Notes under the pieces: generated by a model | Database searches by the model: none | Seen by the model: the letters and a program-made list of their open reading frames with translations, nothing else | Told to the model about the DNA's origin: nothing | In this document: piece after piece, positions 28,226 through 36,832 of the stretch | How the letters are laid out: each line of letters opens with the position of its first letter | How positions within the stretch are numbered: the first letter of the stretch is position 1 | Assembly (NCBI RefSeq): GCF_000496835.1 | Contig: NZ_KI543237.1 | Span: forward strand, 908,641-972,640 | DNA length: 64,000 bases | Reading direction: 5' to 3' | From: Thalassobacillus devorans MSP14 | GTDB taxonomy: Bacteria; Bacillota; Bacilli; Bacillales; Halobacillaceae | Translations under genes and position numbers: made by a program

Positions 28226-28594
28226 ATGGTTGAGCGCGTAGTGGCAACAGATTCCGCTCTCCAGCTGATCGAAAAATTGAAAGAAAAACATGGTCCGCTT
28301 ATGTTCCATCAATCGGGCGGCTGCTGTGATGGCAGTTCTCCGATGTGCTATCCGGAGGGAGATCTGATTATCGGAGCTCAGGATGTGCTGCTTGGTAAAA
28401 TCGGCGACACGCCATTTTACATCAATAAGCAGCAGTATGAATACTGGAAACACACACAACTGATCATTGATGTGGTGGATGGCCGTGGCGGCATGTTTTC
28501 ACTGGAAGGCGTGGAAGGCAAAAGGTTTCTGAGCCGCTCCCGCGCTTTTACAGATGAGGAATATCAGGAACTTAAATCAGAAGGAGCGCTCTGA
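28226..28594 (+). CDS. DUF779 protein, aldehyde dehydrogenase partner
   Basis: Small 122-residue protein of the DUF779 family, rich in potential metal ligands: HQSGGCCDGSSPMCYPEGD. The start ATG at 28226 has AAAAGGAG 10 nt upstream; GTG at 28217 is too close to the site. It is commonly encoded beside acetaldehyde dehydrogenases and may help its maturation or activity, but no biochemical role is established to my knowledge. A strong terminator follows, closing a two-gene unit. Confidence 0.88.
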   Translation: MVERVVATDSALQLIEKLKEKHGPLMFHQSGGCCDGSSPMCYPEGDLIIGAQDVLLGKIGDTPFYINKQQYEYWKHTQLIIDVVDGRGGMFSLEGVEGKRFLSRSRAFTDEEYQELKSEGAL

Positions 28595-28606
28595 TCACAT
28601 GAAGAA

Positions 28607-28640
28607 CAGGCAAGCTGACATCAGCTTGCCTGGTTTTCTT
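28607..28640 (+). terminator. Terminator of the aldehyde dehydrogenase operon
   Basis: CAGGCAAGCTGA and TCAGCTTGCCTG form a 12-bp stem followed by GTTTTCTTTT. Confidence 0.9.
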
Positions 28641-28711
28641 TTAATATTTCCTTCTGTTAAACGTTATTGATATTTTATAAGAGGCTTCTTCAACAATAGG
28701 GCCGGATTATG

Positions 28712-29180
28712 GAAGACTCGATTTCGAGATATTGTTGGAGTTGAGGGGCTCCGGGAAACGATTCGCTTTCCGTGGGCGTGTGCTGAGTCTCCTCAGGCTT
28801 CGCCTTGCGGGGCCTCATCTATCACTCAGCTCCCACAGGAGTTTCACCGTTTCCCTACGCCCCTTGTCATAGAAAGATTTCGAAATCAACCTTATGGAAA
28901 ATCGGCAATGATAATAAAAACAAGACTTTGGCACCGCTAAACCTTTTAAAATGAAGATTTCAGCTACATTCTTCCTTCTTTGGAAGGGGCCGTTAAGTAT
29001 AAAAATGGCTGGATGGGAAGGGAAACGGCGAGACTCCCGCGGGAGAAGGGGCTAGGCGAGATCCCGCAGGGCTTTAGCCCGAGGAAGCTTGCCAGGTCCC
29101 CCGCTGGAAAGCGAGTTGTTTCCCGGACCATTCCATTCCTCTCATGGCTACGGCCCCAACTATCTCAAAACTGAGTCTTC
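28712..29180. mobile_element. MITE-like element 1 (inverted arms, 469 bp)
   Basis: The ends are inverted repeats: GAAGACTCGATTTCGAGATA (28712-28731) and the complement of TATCTCAAAACTGAGTCTTC (29161-29180), 17 of 20 identical. Inside, each arm carries a copy of the same GC-rich unit in opposite orientation (GGGAAACGATTCGCTTTCC; complement of GGAAAGCGAGTTGTTTCCC), so the whole can fold into a giant hairpin. Short frames inside it are translations of the repeat, not genes. A sister element lies at 36833-37374. No transposase is present. Confidence 0.75.
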
Positions 29181-29237
29181 AGCTATTGGGAGCTTTAACT
29201 GTAAAATCAACACTGAGATTTAACAGAACCTAATTAT

Positions 29238-30755
29238 TTAATTAGCAACGGTTTGGGATGTTAAATCCCAGACAAACTCTCCCTCTTTCAACCAGACAGC
29301 CAGTCGTTCAATATCATTAGCAAACACTCTGTCTTCTTCAATCGATGGAATGAAAGTACGTACTTCCTCATACAGTTCTCTGGTTGCAGAAGCCATGTGT
29401 TCCACACCCCGGTGTTCGACTGCCTGCATAGCACAAATCAGTTCAACCGCAAGGACACGACGCAAATTAGTGATGATCTGATAGGCATGACGTGCAGCGA
29501 TTGTCCCCATGCTGACATGATCTTCCTGATTAGCAGAAGAAGGAATCGAATCTACACTTGCCGGATGGGCAAGTGTTTTGTTTTCCGAAACGAGTGATGC
29601 AGCTGCATACTGCATAATCATCGCCCCCGATTGCAGGCCGGGATTTGGACTTAAAAATGGCGGCAGGTCATTCAACTGCGGATTCACCAGCCGCTCAATC
29701 CTGCGCTCAGAGATGTTTGCCAATTCGGCCACGGCCACTTTCATAAAATCCATCGCCAGCGCAATCGGCTGCCCGTGGAAATTCCCGCCAGAGACGACCA
29801 CTTCCCCATCCTCAAAAATTAATGGATTATCCGTCGCTGCATTCACTTCTATTGCCAACTTGTCATGGACATAGTCAAGGCTCTGCCAGGAAGCGCCATG
29901 GACTTGTGGAATGCAACGGATCGAATAAGCATCCTGCACCCTTTTTTCCCCTTGTCGTGTAGTCAAATTACTATCAGCAAGCAGTCTTCTCATGCGTGCA
30001 GCAACGTCCACCTGCTCACGATATCCACGTGCTTCATGAATAGCCGGGTGGAAGGCGTCCATGATGCCCTGCAATCCCTCCATTGTCATGGCTGCTATCC
30101 ATTCACTTTGCACCGCCAGTTGTTCCGCTTCGATGATATTGATCGCTCCCATTGCGGTCATCGCCTGCGTACCATTAATGAGCGCAAGTCCTTCCTTCGC
30201 TTTAAGCTTTACTGGTGCCATTCCGATGGCTTCCAGGGCCTCTGCAGCAGGCATTTCTTTTCCTTGAAAATAAACACGGCCTTCACCGACCAATACAAGT
30301 GCCAAGTGGGACAGCGGTGCTAAATCACCTGAAGCCCCTAATGAGCCCTGGCTAGGGATAACAGGGTGAACTTTTTCGTTAACAAGCTGGCACAGCCGTT
30401 TCACCACTACCTCTCGCACCCCTGAGAATCCTTTTAGCAGCGCATTCAACCGCAGCAATACCATGGCACGTGCTACAACTTCCGGAAAGGGCTCCCCTAC
30501 CCCACAGGCATGCGAACGTATCAAGTGCAGCTGCAGATCATTGACGTCCCCTTCCTCAATCGATACATCACTGAATTTACCAAAACCGGTGTTGATCCCA
30601 TAGACCGTACGGTGTTCCTCGACAATTTTATCGACAGCCTTCCGTCCCTTACGGACAGCTTTTAGACTATCTTCGGAAATACTGACTTCTTCCCCATGTA
30701 TACATACACGCTTGATATCACGTACACTCAAAGATTTGCCGTTTAACTCTATCAT
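29238..30755 (-). CDS. hutH: Histidine ammonia-lyase
   Basis: HutH removes ammonia from histidine to give urocanate, the first step of histidine use. It is 505 residues. The MIO prosthetic group arises from Ala-Ser-Gly in [14 protein letters not shown], and YGINTGFG is the conserved N-terminal loop with the catalytic Tyr. The start is taken as ATG 30755, with AGGAG 8 nt upstream; GTG at 30764 overlaps that site. It is preceded by hutP and a terminator hairpin. The remaining hut genes (U, I, G, M) do not follow in this window, where the element at 28712-29180 comes next. Confidence 0.96.
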   Translation of the reverse strand: MIELNGKSLSVRDIKRVCIHGEEVSISEDSLKAVRKGRKAVDKIVEEHRTVYGINTGFGKFSDVSIEEGDVNDLQLHLIRSHACGVGEPFPEVVARAMVLLRLNALLKGFSGVREVVVKRLCQLVNEKVHPVIPSQGSLGASGDLAPLSHLALVLVGEGRVYFQGKEMPAAEALEAIGMAPVKLKAKEGLALINGTQAMTAMGAINIIEAEQLAVQSEWIAAMTMEGLQGIMDAFHPAIHEARGYREQVDVAARMRRLLADSNLTTRQGEKRVQDAYSIRCIPQVHGASWQSLDYVHDKLAIEVNAATDNPLIFEDGEVVVSGGNFHGQPIALAMDFMKVAVAELANISERRIERLVNPQLNDLPPFLSPNPGLQSGAMIMQYAAASLVSENKTLAHPASVDSIPSSANQEDHVSMGTIAARHAYQIITNLRRVLAVELICAMQAVEHRGVEHMASATRELYEEVRTFIPSIEEDRVFANDIERLAVWLKEGEFVWDLTSQTVAN

Positions 30756-30778
30756 TGTCCTCACTCCTCTTTTGAATA

Positions 30779-30824
30779 TGAAAAAGGAGACGACAATGGC
30801 ACATGAAAGCCAATGTCGCCTCCT
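30779..30824 (-). terminator. hut: hutP-hutH intercistronic terminator (HutP-regulated)
   Basis: On the minus strand a 16-bp stem (AGGAGGCGACATTGGC with GCCATTGTCGTCTCCT) around an 8-nt loop is followed by TTTTTC. In B. subtilis the hut terminator between hutP and hutH is opened by HutP bound to histidine and Mg, and the position is the same here. Confidence 0.85.
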
Positions 30825-30851
30825 ATCAACTTATTACTTTAGGCAACGTTC

Positions 30852-31289
30852 CTATATATGATTGATCCCTAAACCCATCGTCTCGTGTTCGAGCCCTTTG
30901 ACAGGGGCTCCGATCGTACCGTAAAAAGCTACGGCGATCCATTCTCCTTCTCCATCACGATCATAGGGCTTCCCCCTGACCACCGCGAATTTCAAACCTA
31001 CAGTCCGCATCATATCACCGATGGCTATCTGCCCTCTGGTTACGCCTTCTAATGCTTCCAGGATGGCATGGTAAAGAGAATGCGTTTCGCGGTATACTAT
31101 CTCGGAAATGATCTGCTGCCGCTTTGCAGCCGTTTCTACAGCCGAAATCACTTTTTGCATATTCATCGACCCGGCACGTCCGAGGCAAAAATCCACATCC
31201 TCCAATTGTTTTTCAAATGGGGCAAGCTCCTCCTCCTCAAGCGTTGTAAGCAGCACAGCTAATTTCCCGATTTTCACCCGTTGACTCAT
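30852..31289 (-). CDS. hutP: Hut operon RNA-binding antiterminator
   Basis: HutP is a hexameric RNA-binding protein that, with L-histidine and Mg2+, blocks formation of the terminator before hutH. This 145-residue protein has the conserved segments [41 protein letters not shown] and [22 protein letters not shown], with the His residues needed for metal and ligand binding. It is the first gene of the operon, upstream of the terminator. A cre-like site lies in its promoter region, so control is by histidine and carbon source. Confidence 0.94.
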   Translation of the reverse strand: MSQRVKIGKLAVLLTTLEEEELAPFEKQLEDVDFCLGRAGSMNMQKVISAVETAAKRQQIISEIVYRETHSLYHAILEALEGVTRGQIAIGDMMRTVGLKFAVVRGKPYDRDGEGEWIAVAFYGTIGAPVKGLEHETMGLGINHI

Positions 31290-31342
31290 ACGTACACCAA
31301 ATTTCTTTTGTAAACTTTTCTAGTCACTAATCGCTATCTTAA

Positions 31343-31358
31343 TTGTAATCGTTTTCTA
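31343..31358. promoter_or_regulatory. Candidate cre site upstream of hutP
   Basis: The minus strand reads TAGAAAACGATTACAA, one mismatch from the cre consensus, 54 bp before the hutP start. CcpA repression of hut is known in B. subtilis. Confidence 0.6.
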
Positions 31359-31431
31359 AAATATCTGTCAATCACTTTTTTTGGAAATTTTAGTAAATTA
31401 GCACGTTAAACGATTAGTGAAATGATACGTC

Positions 31432-31462
31432 TGAATAAATTTCCAATAGGTGTTCAACCTAA
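31432..31462 (+). promoter_or_regulatory. Sigma-G/F-like promoter of sspH
   Basis: TGAATAA, a 16-bp spacer and CAACCTAA resemble the forespore consensus (TGAATA and CATACTA), which suits a spore protein gene. Confidence 0.6.
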
Positions 31463-31487
31463 TAAAAAAATACCTGGAGGTGGCACG

Positions 31488-31667
31488 ATGCAAACACATC
31501 GGGCAAAAGAAATCACAGAAGCACCTAATATGATTGACGTCACCTATAATGGTGTACCGATTTACATCCAGCATGTGGATGTAAAAAATGAAACCGCAAG
31601 AATTTATCCTTTGGATAATCCAGAAGAAGAAATGGAAGTAGCTTTACGAGGTTTGCAGGAACAATAA
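31488..31667 (+). CDS. sspH: H-type small acid-soluble spore protein
   Basis: This 59-residue SASP-H protein is packed in the forespore. MQTHRAKEITEAPNMIDV and VTYNGVPIYIQHVDVKNETARIYPLD closely match B. subtilis SspH. The ATG at 31488 follows GGAGGTGG; the longer upstream frame is only 5' leader. The upstream promoter resembles those used by sigma-G. It marks the host as an endospore former. Confidence 0.95.
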   Translation: MQTHRAKEITEAPNMIDVTYNGVPIYIQHVDVKNETARIYPLDNPEEEMEVALRGLQEQ

Positions 31668-31691
31668 AAAGCACAATGGTTATCCGCTCGG

Positions 31692-31737
31692 AAAAAAAGG
31701 GTGCCCAGGGAATGTCATAACTACCTTCAGGGCACCC
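31692..31737 (-). terminator. Terminator of the sensor kinase gene
   Basis: GGGTGCCC and GGGCACCC form the stem; on the minus strand it is followed by seven T. Confidence 0.8.
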
Positions 31738-31752
31738 GATCATCATAATTTT

Positions 31753-33186
31753 TTATACAGGTAAGGTAATCGTTATGGTTGTTCCTGATCCAGCTTTACT
31801 ATCAACCATCATTTTGCCGTTGTGGCTTTCAACAATATTATTCGTAATCATCATCCCAAGTCCGGTTCCATCTGACTTCGTAGTAAAAAATGGTGTGGTG
31901 ATTTTCCTTTGCTCTTCTTCTGTCATCCCGCATCCCTCGTCCGCAAAACTTATTTTCATCCCTTCCTTACACTGATCGATTAGGATACGGAGACGTCCTC
32001 CTTCAGACATGGCTTCAATGGCATTTTTAATAATATTTATAAATGCTTGTTTCAATTTATTTTCAATACCATGAATCAAAGGTAAGGAGGCTTTCTCCTC
32101 AAAGTCAATCGTTACCTTATTACCTGCTGCATGAGCCTGCATCAGACTGACCGTCTGTTTGAGAGCGACATGGAGATCAATAGGCTTCATATCTTCTTCA
32201 GAAGGCTTAGCCAGCGTAAGAAATTCATTGACCATCAGGTGGATACGATCTATCTCTGAGAACATAAGATTTTCATATTGCGCATGCTCCCGCTTATGCT
32301 TACTGATGTCGAGTAATTGAATGAACCCTTTCAAGATCGTCAAAGGATTCTTAATTTCATGGGCAATACCCGCTGCCAGTTCACCGACCAGGTTCATTTT
32401 TTCATATTGCTGCAGCATATAGTTGCTTTTGTTCTCGAACTCTTTTTGCGCTGAATTATTCCGGAAAACTGCTTGCATGGCTCTTCTACCCTGGTATTCA
32501 ATGATAGATCCGGTACTCGAGACATCCATCGTATCCCCGGAAGGCAAGACAAGCCGGATATCAAAAATCCCGTCCACTTTCCCATTTTCTAAAGCTTCAA
32601 CTAATTTTTCCCGATACCACAACCAGTCTTCTTTACAAAGGAACTTTGATAATGGCTGGCCAATGATATCTTCCGCCCGGACTCCTAATGTCTCGACAGC
32701 TGCCTGATTAAGATATAAAATCCTTTCAGCGTCATGGATTGCCATCGCATCAGGAGCGCCTTCTACCAGTTCACGGAATTCTCTTTCACGAATCATCAAC
32801 TCTTCTTCTTCCAGCTTTTGTTCAGTGACATCCTGCAGCTGGATAATCAGATGAGATTCCTTCGATTCATCCTGATAAACAGAAATACTGAGGCGTCCCC
32901 ATATCGTGCTACCATTTTTTTTATAGCAACGTTTCACTATTTCAAAAGCTTCTATATCTTCCTCGGCCAGACGCCGAAATTGAGAAGCAACCAGTTTAAA
33001 ATCCTCAGGCGGTGTCAGATCCATCACATTCTTTTGCAGAAGTTCCCCTTTTGTAAAATCCAATATCCTGCAAAACGATTGATTGACCATCATAAAGTTT
33101 CCATCCATATTTACAATTGCCATCCCTATGAATGCCTGGTTAAAAGCATTCATGAATGCCCCTTGCGTTTCTATATTATCCAACAT
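31753..33186 (-). CDS. PAS-containing histidine kinase, sporulation-kinase type
   Basis: Soluble sensor kinase of 476 residues from the ATG at 33186 (AAGGGG 9 nt upstream); a longer frame upstream would translate the neighbouring terminator and is rejected. Domains: PAS at about 10-125 and 125-245 (NPAF-like MVNQSFCRILDFTKGEL and YLNQAAVETLGVRAEDII), HisKA with phospho-acceptor in GIAHEIKNPLTILKGF near 275, and HATPase (NIIKNAIEAM, DEGCGM, GTGLGMMIT). No membrane segment and no response regulator alongside, as in the KinA/KinE orphan kinases that feed the Spo0F phosphorelay. The signal is unknown. Confidence 0.88.
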   Translation of the reverse strand: MLDNIETQGAFMNAFNQAFIGMAIVNMDGNFMMVNQSFCRILDFTKGELLQKNVMDLTPPEDFKLVASQFRRLAEEDIEAFEIVKRCYKKNGSTIWGRLSISVYQDESKESHLIIQLQDVTEQKLEEEELMIREREFRELVEGAPDAMAIHDAERILYLNQAAVETLGVRAEDIIGQPLSKFLCKEDWLWYREKLVEALENGKVDGIFDIRLVLPSGDTMDVSSTGSIIEYQGRRAMQAVFRNNSAQKEFENKSNYMLQQYEKMNLVGELAAGIAHEIKNPLTILKGFIQLLDISKHKREHAQYENLMFSEIDRIHLMVNEFLTLAKPSEEDMKPIDLHVALKQTVSLMQAHAAGNKVTIDFEEKASLPLIHGIENKLKQAFINIIKNAIEAMSEGGRLRILIDQCKEGMKISFADEGCGMTEEEQRKITTPFFTTKSDGTGLGMMITNNIVESHNGKMMVDSKAGSGTTITITLPV

Positions 33187-33278
33187 GAGAAGAAACCCCT
33201 TATATGTTTTATTATAATCATTATAAACGATTCGACATGAAATTCCTGTAAGAACAGTTAAAAACTCACACGAATTTA

Positions 33279-33313
33279 AAAAAATCCGGCCTGGAATCAC
33301 CTTTCCAAGCCGG
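33279..33313 (-). terminator. mtnU terminator
   Basis: On the minus strand CCGGCTTGGAA pairs with TTCCAGGCCGG, followed by seven T. Confidence 0.85.
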
Positions 33314-33322
33314 CTATAGCAT

Positions 33323-34105
33323 TTACCGATATCGTTGTGGTCTGCGATCCTCAAAAATAGGAATTCTTTTCCTTATCTCTTCTACTTCACCCAAATCCAC
33401 TTCACCCGTTACGATTTCCTCTTCGTCTCCTCCTTCGGCTATGATCTCTCCCCAAGGATCAATGATCATCGAATGACCGGCAAATTTATTTTTCGGATCC
33501 GCACCGATTCTGTTACAGGCAACCACATAGCATTGGTTCTCAATCGCTCTTGCCTGAAGTAAGACACGCCAATGGTTGACACGGGGAGCTGGCCACTCCG
33601 CTACCACGAACAAAGCCTTTGCCCCCTCTTGAACAGGCTTACTCATCCATTCCGGGAAACGAAGGTCATAGCAGATAAACCCAGCTACGGATTCCCCATC
33701 CAACTCAAAACCACTTTCATCTTTCCCTGCTTCGAGGTAAAGATGTTCATCCATCAGTTGGAACAAATGCAGTTTGCTGTATTTATGGATAAGCTGACCG
33801 TTGTGATCCACAATCAGCAATGTATTCCTCACCCCGTCAACTTCTTCATTAGCAATAGACCCTCCAATCAAATGAACCTGATGTTTAACCGCCTGCTTTT
33901 GGAGAAATTCGATCGCTCGTTCAGCTTCTTTATCGGCAATTTCATCAAGACGGGTCAGGTCATACCCGGTGGTCCACATTTCCGGCAAAACGATCACATC
34001 GGCCAAGGAGGCTGCTTTAGCTATCCATTTTTCTGCTTCCTTATAATTTTCCTCTGGAACTCCATAGGCGATATCCATTTGGAGACAGGCTACCTTCCAT
34101 TTCAT
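33323..34105 (-). CDS. mtnU: Carbon-nitrogen hydrolase, MtnU-like
   Basis: Nitrilase-superfamily amidase of 260 residues, best matched by MtnU (YkrU) beside the methionine-salvage genes of B. subtilis. The Glu-Lys-Cys triad is in VLPEMWTTGY, KLHLF and FICYDLRFPEW. The start is ATG 34105, with GGGGGA 8 nt upstream; the ATG at 34114 overlaps the site. It is divergent from mtnE, as in B. subtilis. It probably hydrolyses the omega-amide of 2-oxo-4-methylthiobutyrate made during transamination; this is inferred from the family. Confidence 0.85.
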   Translation of the reverse strand: MKWKVACLQMDIAYGVPEENYKEAEKWIAKAASLADVIVLPEMWTTGYDLTRLDEIADKEAERAIEFLQKQAVKHQVHLIGGSIANEEVDGVRNTLLIVDHNGQLIHKYSKLHLFQLMDEHLYLEAGKDESGFELDGESVAGFICYDLRFPEWMSKPVQEGAKALFVVAEWPAPRVNHWRVLLQARAIENQCYVVACNRIGADPKNKFAGHSMIIDPWGEIIAEGGDEEEIVTGEVDLGEVEEIRKRIPIFEDRRPQRYR

Positions 34106-34216
34106 CACTATCATCCCCCATTCAATTCTTTACAAATGTTAATTTTCGTTATACCATTTTAACCATTAAATTGAAAGAAGTTTAAGAAAATTCATTTAAA
34201 GGGTGGCTCATCTATT

Positions 34217-35389
34217 ATGAAAACTTTCCCACATTCTGATATGTTAAAGCAATTACCGGATCAATTTTTTGCTGTACTAGCTAACCGCATGGAAAAAGCG
34301 GTTGCAGAAGGGCATGATGTCATCAACCTTGGTCAGGGAAGTCCTGACAAGCCCACTCCCCCTCACGTAATCAAACGGCTGCAGGAGGCTTCACAAGATA
34401 TAGAAAACCACAAATACCCGCCCTTCCGGGGTAAGAAGAATCTGCTGAATGCTGTCGCTGAATTCTACCAGCGCGAATACGGTGTCGACATCGATCCGGA
34501 TACCGAAGTGGCTTTATTGTTCGGAGCAAAAGCCGGTCTTGTCGAGCTTCCGCTTTCCGTGATGAACCCCGGAGAAACAATGCTTGTTCCTGACCCTGGT
34601 TATCCCGATTATTGGTCCGGTCCCGCTATGGCCAATGTCCCTATGCATATGATGCCATTGTTAGAAGAAAATAACTTCCTGCCGGTTTATGACGATATCC
34701 CGGAGGACGTGAAAAAAGCATCGAAAATGTTGTTGCTCAATTACCCTAACAACCCGACCGGCGCAATGGCTTCCGAAGAATTTTTTGATGAAACCATTGC
34801 ATTTGCTGAAAAACATGATTTATGTGTAGTACATGATTTTGCTTATGGAGCCATCGGTTTCGATGGCAACAAACCGGTAAGTTACCTGGAACGTCCAGGC
34901 GCCAAAGATATCGGAATCGAAATTTATACGATGTCGAAAACCTATAACATGGCTGGCTGGCGGGTCGCTTTTGCCGTAGGTAATCCATCCGTTATCGAAG
35001 CGATCAACATTATCCAGGACCACTTTTATTGCAGTATATTTGGAGCAGTTCAGGACGCCGCTGCCGAAGCGCTGACTTCCTCACAGGAAGGCGTCGATGA
35101 GCTCGTGGAGCTTTATGAGGACAGACGCAAAGCACTGATAGAAGGAGCAAGGGAAATCGGCTGGAATGTAGCAGCTCCGCAAGGATCATTTTTTGCATGG
35201 CTGAAAGTACCGGAGGGGTATACATCCACTTCATTTGCCGACATGCTGCTTGAAGAAGCAAAAATACTGGTCGCCCCAGGCATTGGCTTCGGAGAGCATG
35301 GAGAAGGATATATCCGCGTAGGGCTGGTACTGGAAAAAGAACGTATCCAGGAAGCTCTGGAGCGTATAAAAAAACTGAATATCTTTTAG
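34217..35389 (+). CDS. mtnE: Methionine aminotransferase of the methionine-salvage pathway
   Basis: PLP-dependent class I aminotransferase, 390 residues, very like B. subtilis MtnE (YkrV). It converts 2-oxo-4-methylthiobutyrate to methionine. Matching blocks are EGHDVINLGQGSPDKPTPPHV, NYPNNPTGA, VVHDFAYGAIGFDG and the PLP lysine in YTMSKTYNMAGWR. AAAGGGTGG is a modest ribosome site. Only mtnU-mtnE of the pathway are visible, and the 111-bp gap between the two starts is too short for an S-box riboswitch, unlike the mtn operons of B. subtilis. Confidence 0.88.
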   Translation: MKTFPHSDMLKQLPDQFFAVLANRMEKAVAEGHDVINLGQGSPDKPTPPHVIKRLQEASQDIENHKYPPFRGKKNLLNAVAEFYQREYGVDIDPDTEVALLFGAKAGLVELPLSVMNPGETMLVPDPGYPDYWSGPAMANVPMHMMPLLEENNFLPVYDDIPEDVKKASKMLLLNYPNNPTGAMASEEFFDETIAFAEKHDLCVVHDFAYGAIGFDGNKPVSYLERPGAKDIGIEIYTMSKTYNMAGWRVAFAVGNPSVIEAINIIQDHFYCSIFGAVQDAAAEALTSSQEGVDELVELYEDRRKALIEGAREIGWNVAAPQGSFFAWLKVPEGYTSTSFADMLLEEAKILVAPGIGFGEHGEGYIRVGLVLEKERIQEALERIKKLNIF

Positions 35390-35398
35390 GATGTCCAT

Positions 35399-35428
35399 AA
35401 AAAAAGCAGCAATTATGCTGCTTTTTTC
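35399..35428. terminator. Bidirectional terminator between mtnE and the aimP-like gene
   Basis: AAAAAAGCAGC and GCTGCTTTTTT are complementary, giving T tracts on both strands. Its end overlaps the stop codon of the small peptide gene. Confidence 0.8.
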
Positions 35429-35579
35429 ACTTCCAGCTACCCATACCGCCATCACCAGGGTCCCGGTTTGCCAGTACTTCGTGAATCGCCTTCGCTTGTC
35501 CACCATGGCCAAAGGCTTCCTCCAAACCGGCAGAGCCAAGCAACGTGAATATTAATAATACAAGCAGCAGCTTTTTCAT
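35427..35579 (-). CDS. aimP: AimP-like secreted signalling peptide precursor (50 aa)
   Basis: Fifty codons starting 14 bp after the aimR-like stop, with a strong GGGGGAAGG ribosome site. The product has a signal peptide (MKKLLLVLLIFTLLGSAG) and a short polar tail ending NRDPGDGGMGSWK. Arbitrium precursors have this shape, with a mature hexapeptide cut from the C-terminal region. From memory, DPGxGG is one of the known peptide codes, so DPGDGG (residues 40-45) is the likely pheromone, though five residues follow it here. GMGSWK is an alternative. It is too short for standard gene callers and easily missed. Confidence 0.72.
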   Translation of the reverse strand: MKKLLLVLLIFTLLGSAGLEEAFGHGGQAKAIHEVLANRDPGDGGMGSWK

Positions 35580-35593
35580 TACCTTCCCCCTTT

Positions 35594-36715
35594 TCAATCA
35601 ATATATTTTAAATAATAAAAAGGCAAGCGGGCAAAGAAGTGATCTCCATATTCATGTTTGAAACGCTGGTAGGCTTTTTGAAGCAGGAACCTGTCATTTC
35701 GTGCCACTCCTAAATAAGTTTCCTGAAATGGCGTCAACGATGGAAGAGAGGATAAGATTTTTTCGGCTTTCTCCATTCTTCCCTCGGCGATTGCCAGATG
35801 GGCTGTTTCCACTGGATCTATTGTTTTGACACCCTCTGTTTTTCGGTGGAAGGCAGCGATAAACGGTAAGGACCTTTCTTTCAATTCATAAAGGGATGAA
35901 GTCAACGGATTTTCTTCTGCGATCTGTATCGAGGTTGTTAAATGATCCATGGCTGCACTATAGTCATCAAATACCTCTACCAAAGCAAGGTGGTGATACA
36001 TTCCGGATTGTTTTTCGGGAGACAACGTGGAATTGATGACTCGGTAGGCATATTTTTTAGCGACTACCCCCATGTTCGACTTCCAGTGATACTGGAACAT
36101 CAATTCATCAAAGCGAAGCTGGAAATAGTACTTAACCAGTGGTTTATTGATGTGATGCATCGCCATATAGATATCATCAATATAATTATCCATGCTTCCA
36201 AAGTGCTTGCTATCATAATGATGGTAAATGAGCATAAATAACCGAAGCGTTTCTGCAGCAGCTTGATCCTGTGACCAATTTTTCAACCTTCGGACTTCCT
36301 GCCTGGACATGGGCCTTCCAAATTTCCTTCTGACTAACAGGCGATAAAACCAATCATACGGCGCTTCTATCTCTCCCCTACCCAATAGCTCCTGAACTTC
36401 TTCAAAAAAACCATTCATATATAAGAATTCTAAAGCGATGGCCTGTTCTTCTCTTGGAAAATGGGCATTCAGGCAATAATTTTTTGTCAGGTCTGCCGCA
36501 CCATGCCGGGAATGCTTTTTAAGTAAATGGTGATAGGTACTGTAAATACTGGAAGGGACAGTCATCTTCAAACGGTCAATACGGCTCGGTTCAATTACTT
36601 GGTAGTCTTCCACATTCACACCCTCTACTCTGAATGATTTTGTTGTGGGAAAAATCAGACAATAGCATCTATATCTACCTGTAAATTCACATACATGGTC
36701 GCCATGAAATTCCAT
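35594..36715 (-). CDS. aimR: AimR-family peptide-pheromone receptor
   Basis: This 373-residue protein matches the AimR lysis-lysogeny receptor of SPbeta-group phages in several blocks: KNYCLNAHFPREEQ then ALEFLYMNGFFEEVQELL (phage KDYCLN and ALEYADANMFFE), LRLFMLIYHHYDS (phage SRLLLLYHYLS) and a C-terminal FFARLPFYYLK (phage FLIRLPLLEL). The middle is TPR-like helical repeats that bind the peptide. The N-terminal 50 residues look little like a helix-turn-helix and the ATG at 36715 lacks a clear ribosome site, so the start is uncertain; MTVPSSIYS (residue 51) is another option. A repeat element sits 118 bp upstream. The 50-aa peptide gene follows. Confidence 0.8.
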   Translation of the reverse strand: MEFHGDHVCEFTGRYRCYCLIFPTTKSFRVEGVNVEDYQVIEPSRIDRLKMTVPSSIYSTYHHLLKKHSRHGAADLTKNYCLNAHFPREEQAIALEFLYMNGFFEEVQELLGRGEIEAPYDWFYRLLVRRKFGRPMSRQEVRRLKNWSQDQAAAETLRLFMLIYHHYDSKHFGSMDNYIDDIYMAMHHINKPLVKYYFQLRFDELMFQYHWKSNMGVVAKKYAYRVINSTLSPEKQSGMYHHLALVEVFDDYSAAMDHLTTSIQIAEENPLTSSLYELKERSLPFIAAFHRKTEGVKTIDPVETAHLAIAEGRMEKAEKILSSLPSLTPFQETYLGVARNDRFLLQKAYQRFKHEYGDHFFARLPFYYLKYID

Positions 36716-36832
36716 TAGTTTACATAATTATTCATTCATGATACCTATTATATAATGATTCCTTGATAAGTTCCATTTTAAAAACTAAGCTTTAAACTTC
36801 CGTGTTGCAATTACATATAAGCTCCCTTTTAT

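Noticed and set aside
28980-29174. 64-aa frame resembling another at 37138-37338
   Set aside because: The two peptides are alike only because both translate the GC-rich arm of the MITE-like elements; there is no ribosome site or codon bias of a gene.
34106-34216. S-box riboswitch before mtnE
   Set aside because: Methionine-salvage genes often have one, but this 111-bp gap between the divergent mtnU and mtnE starts shows no S-box helices or terminator.
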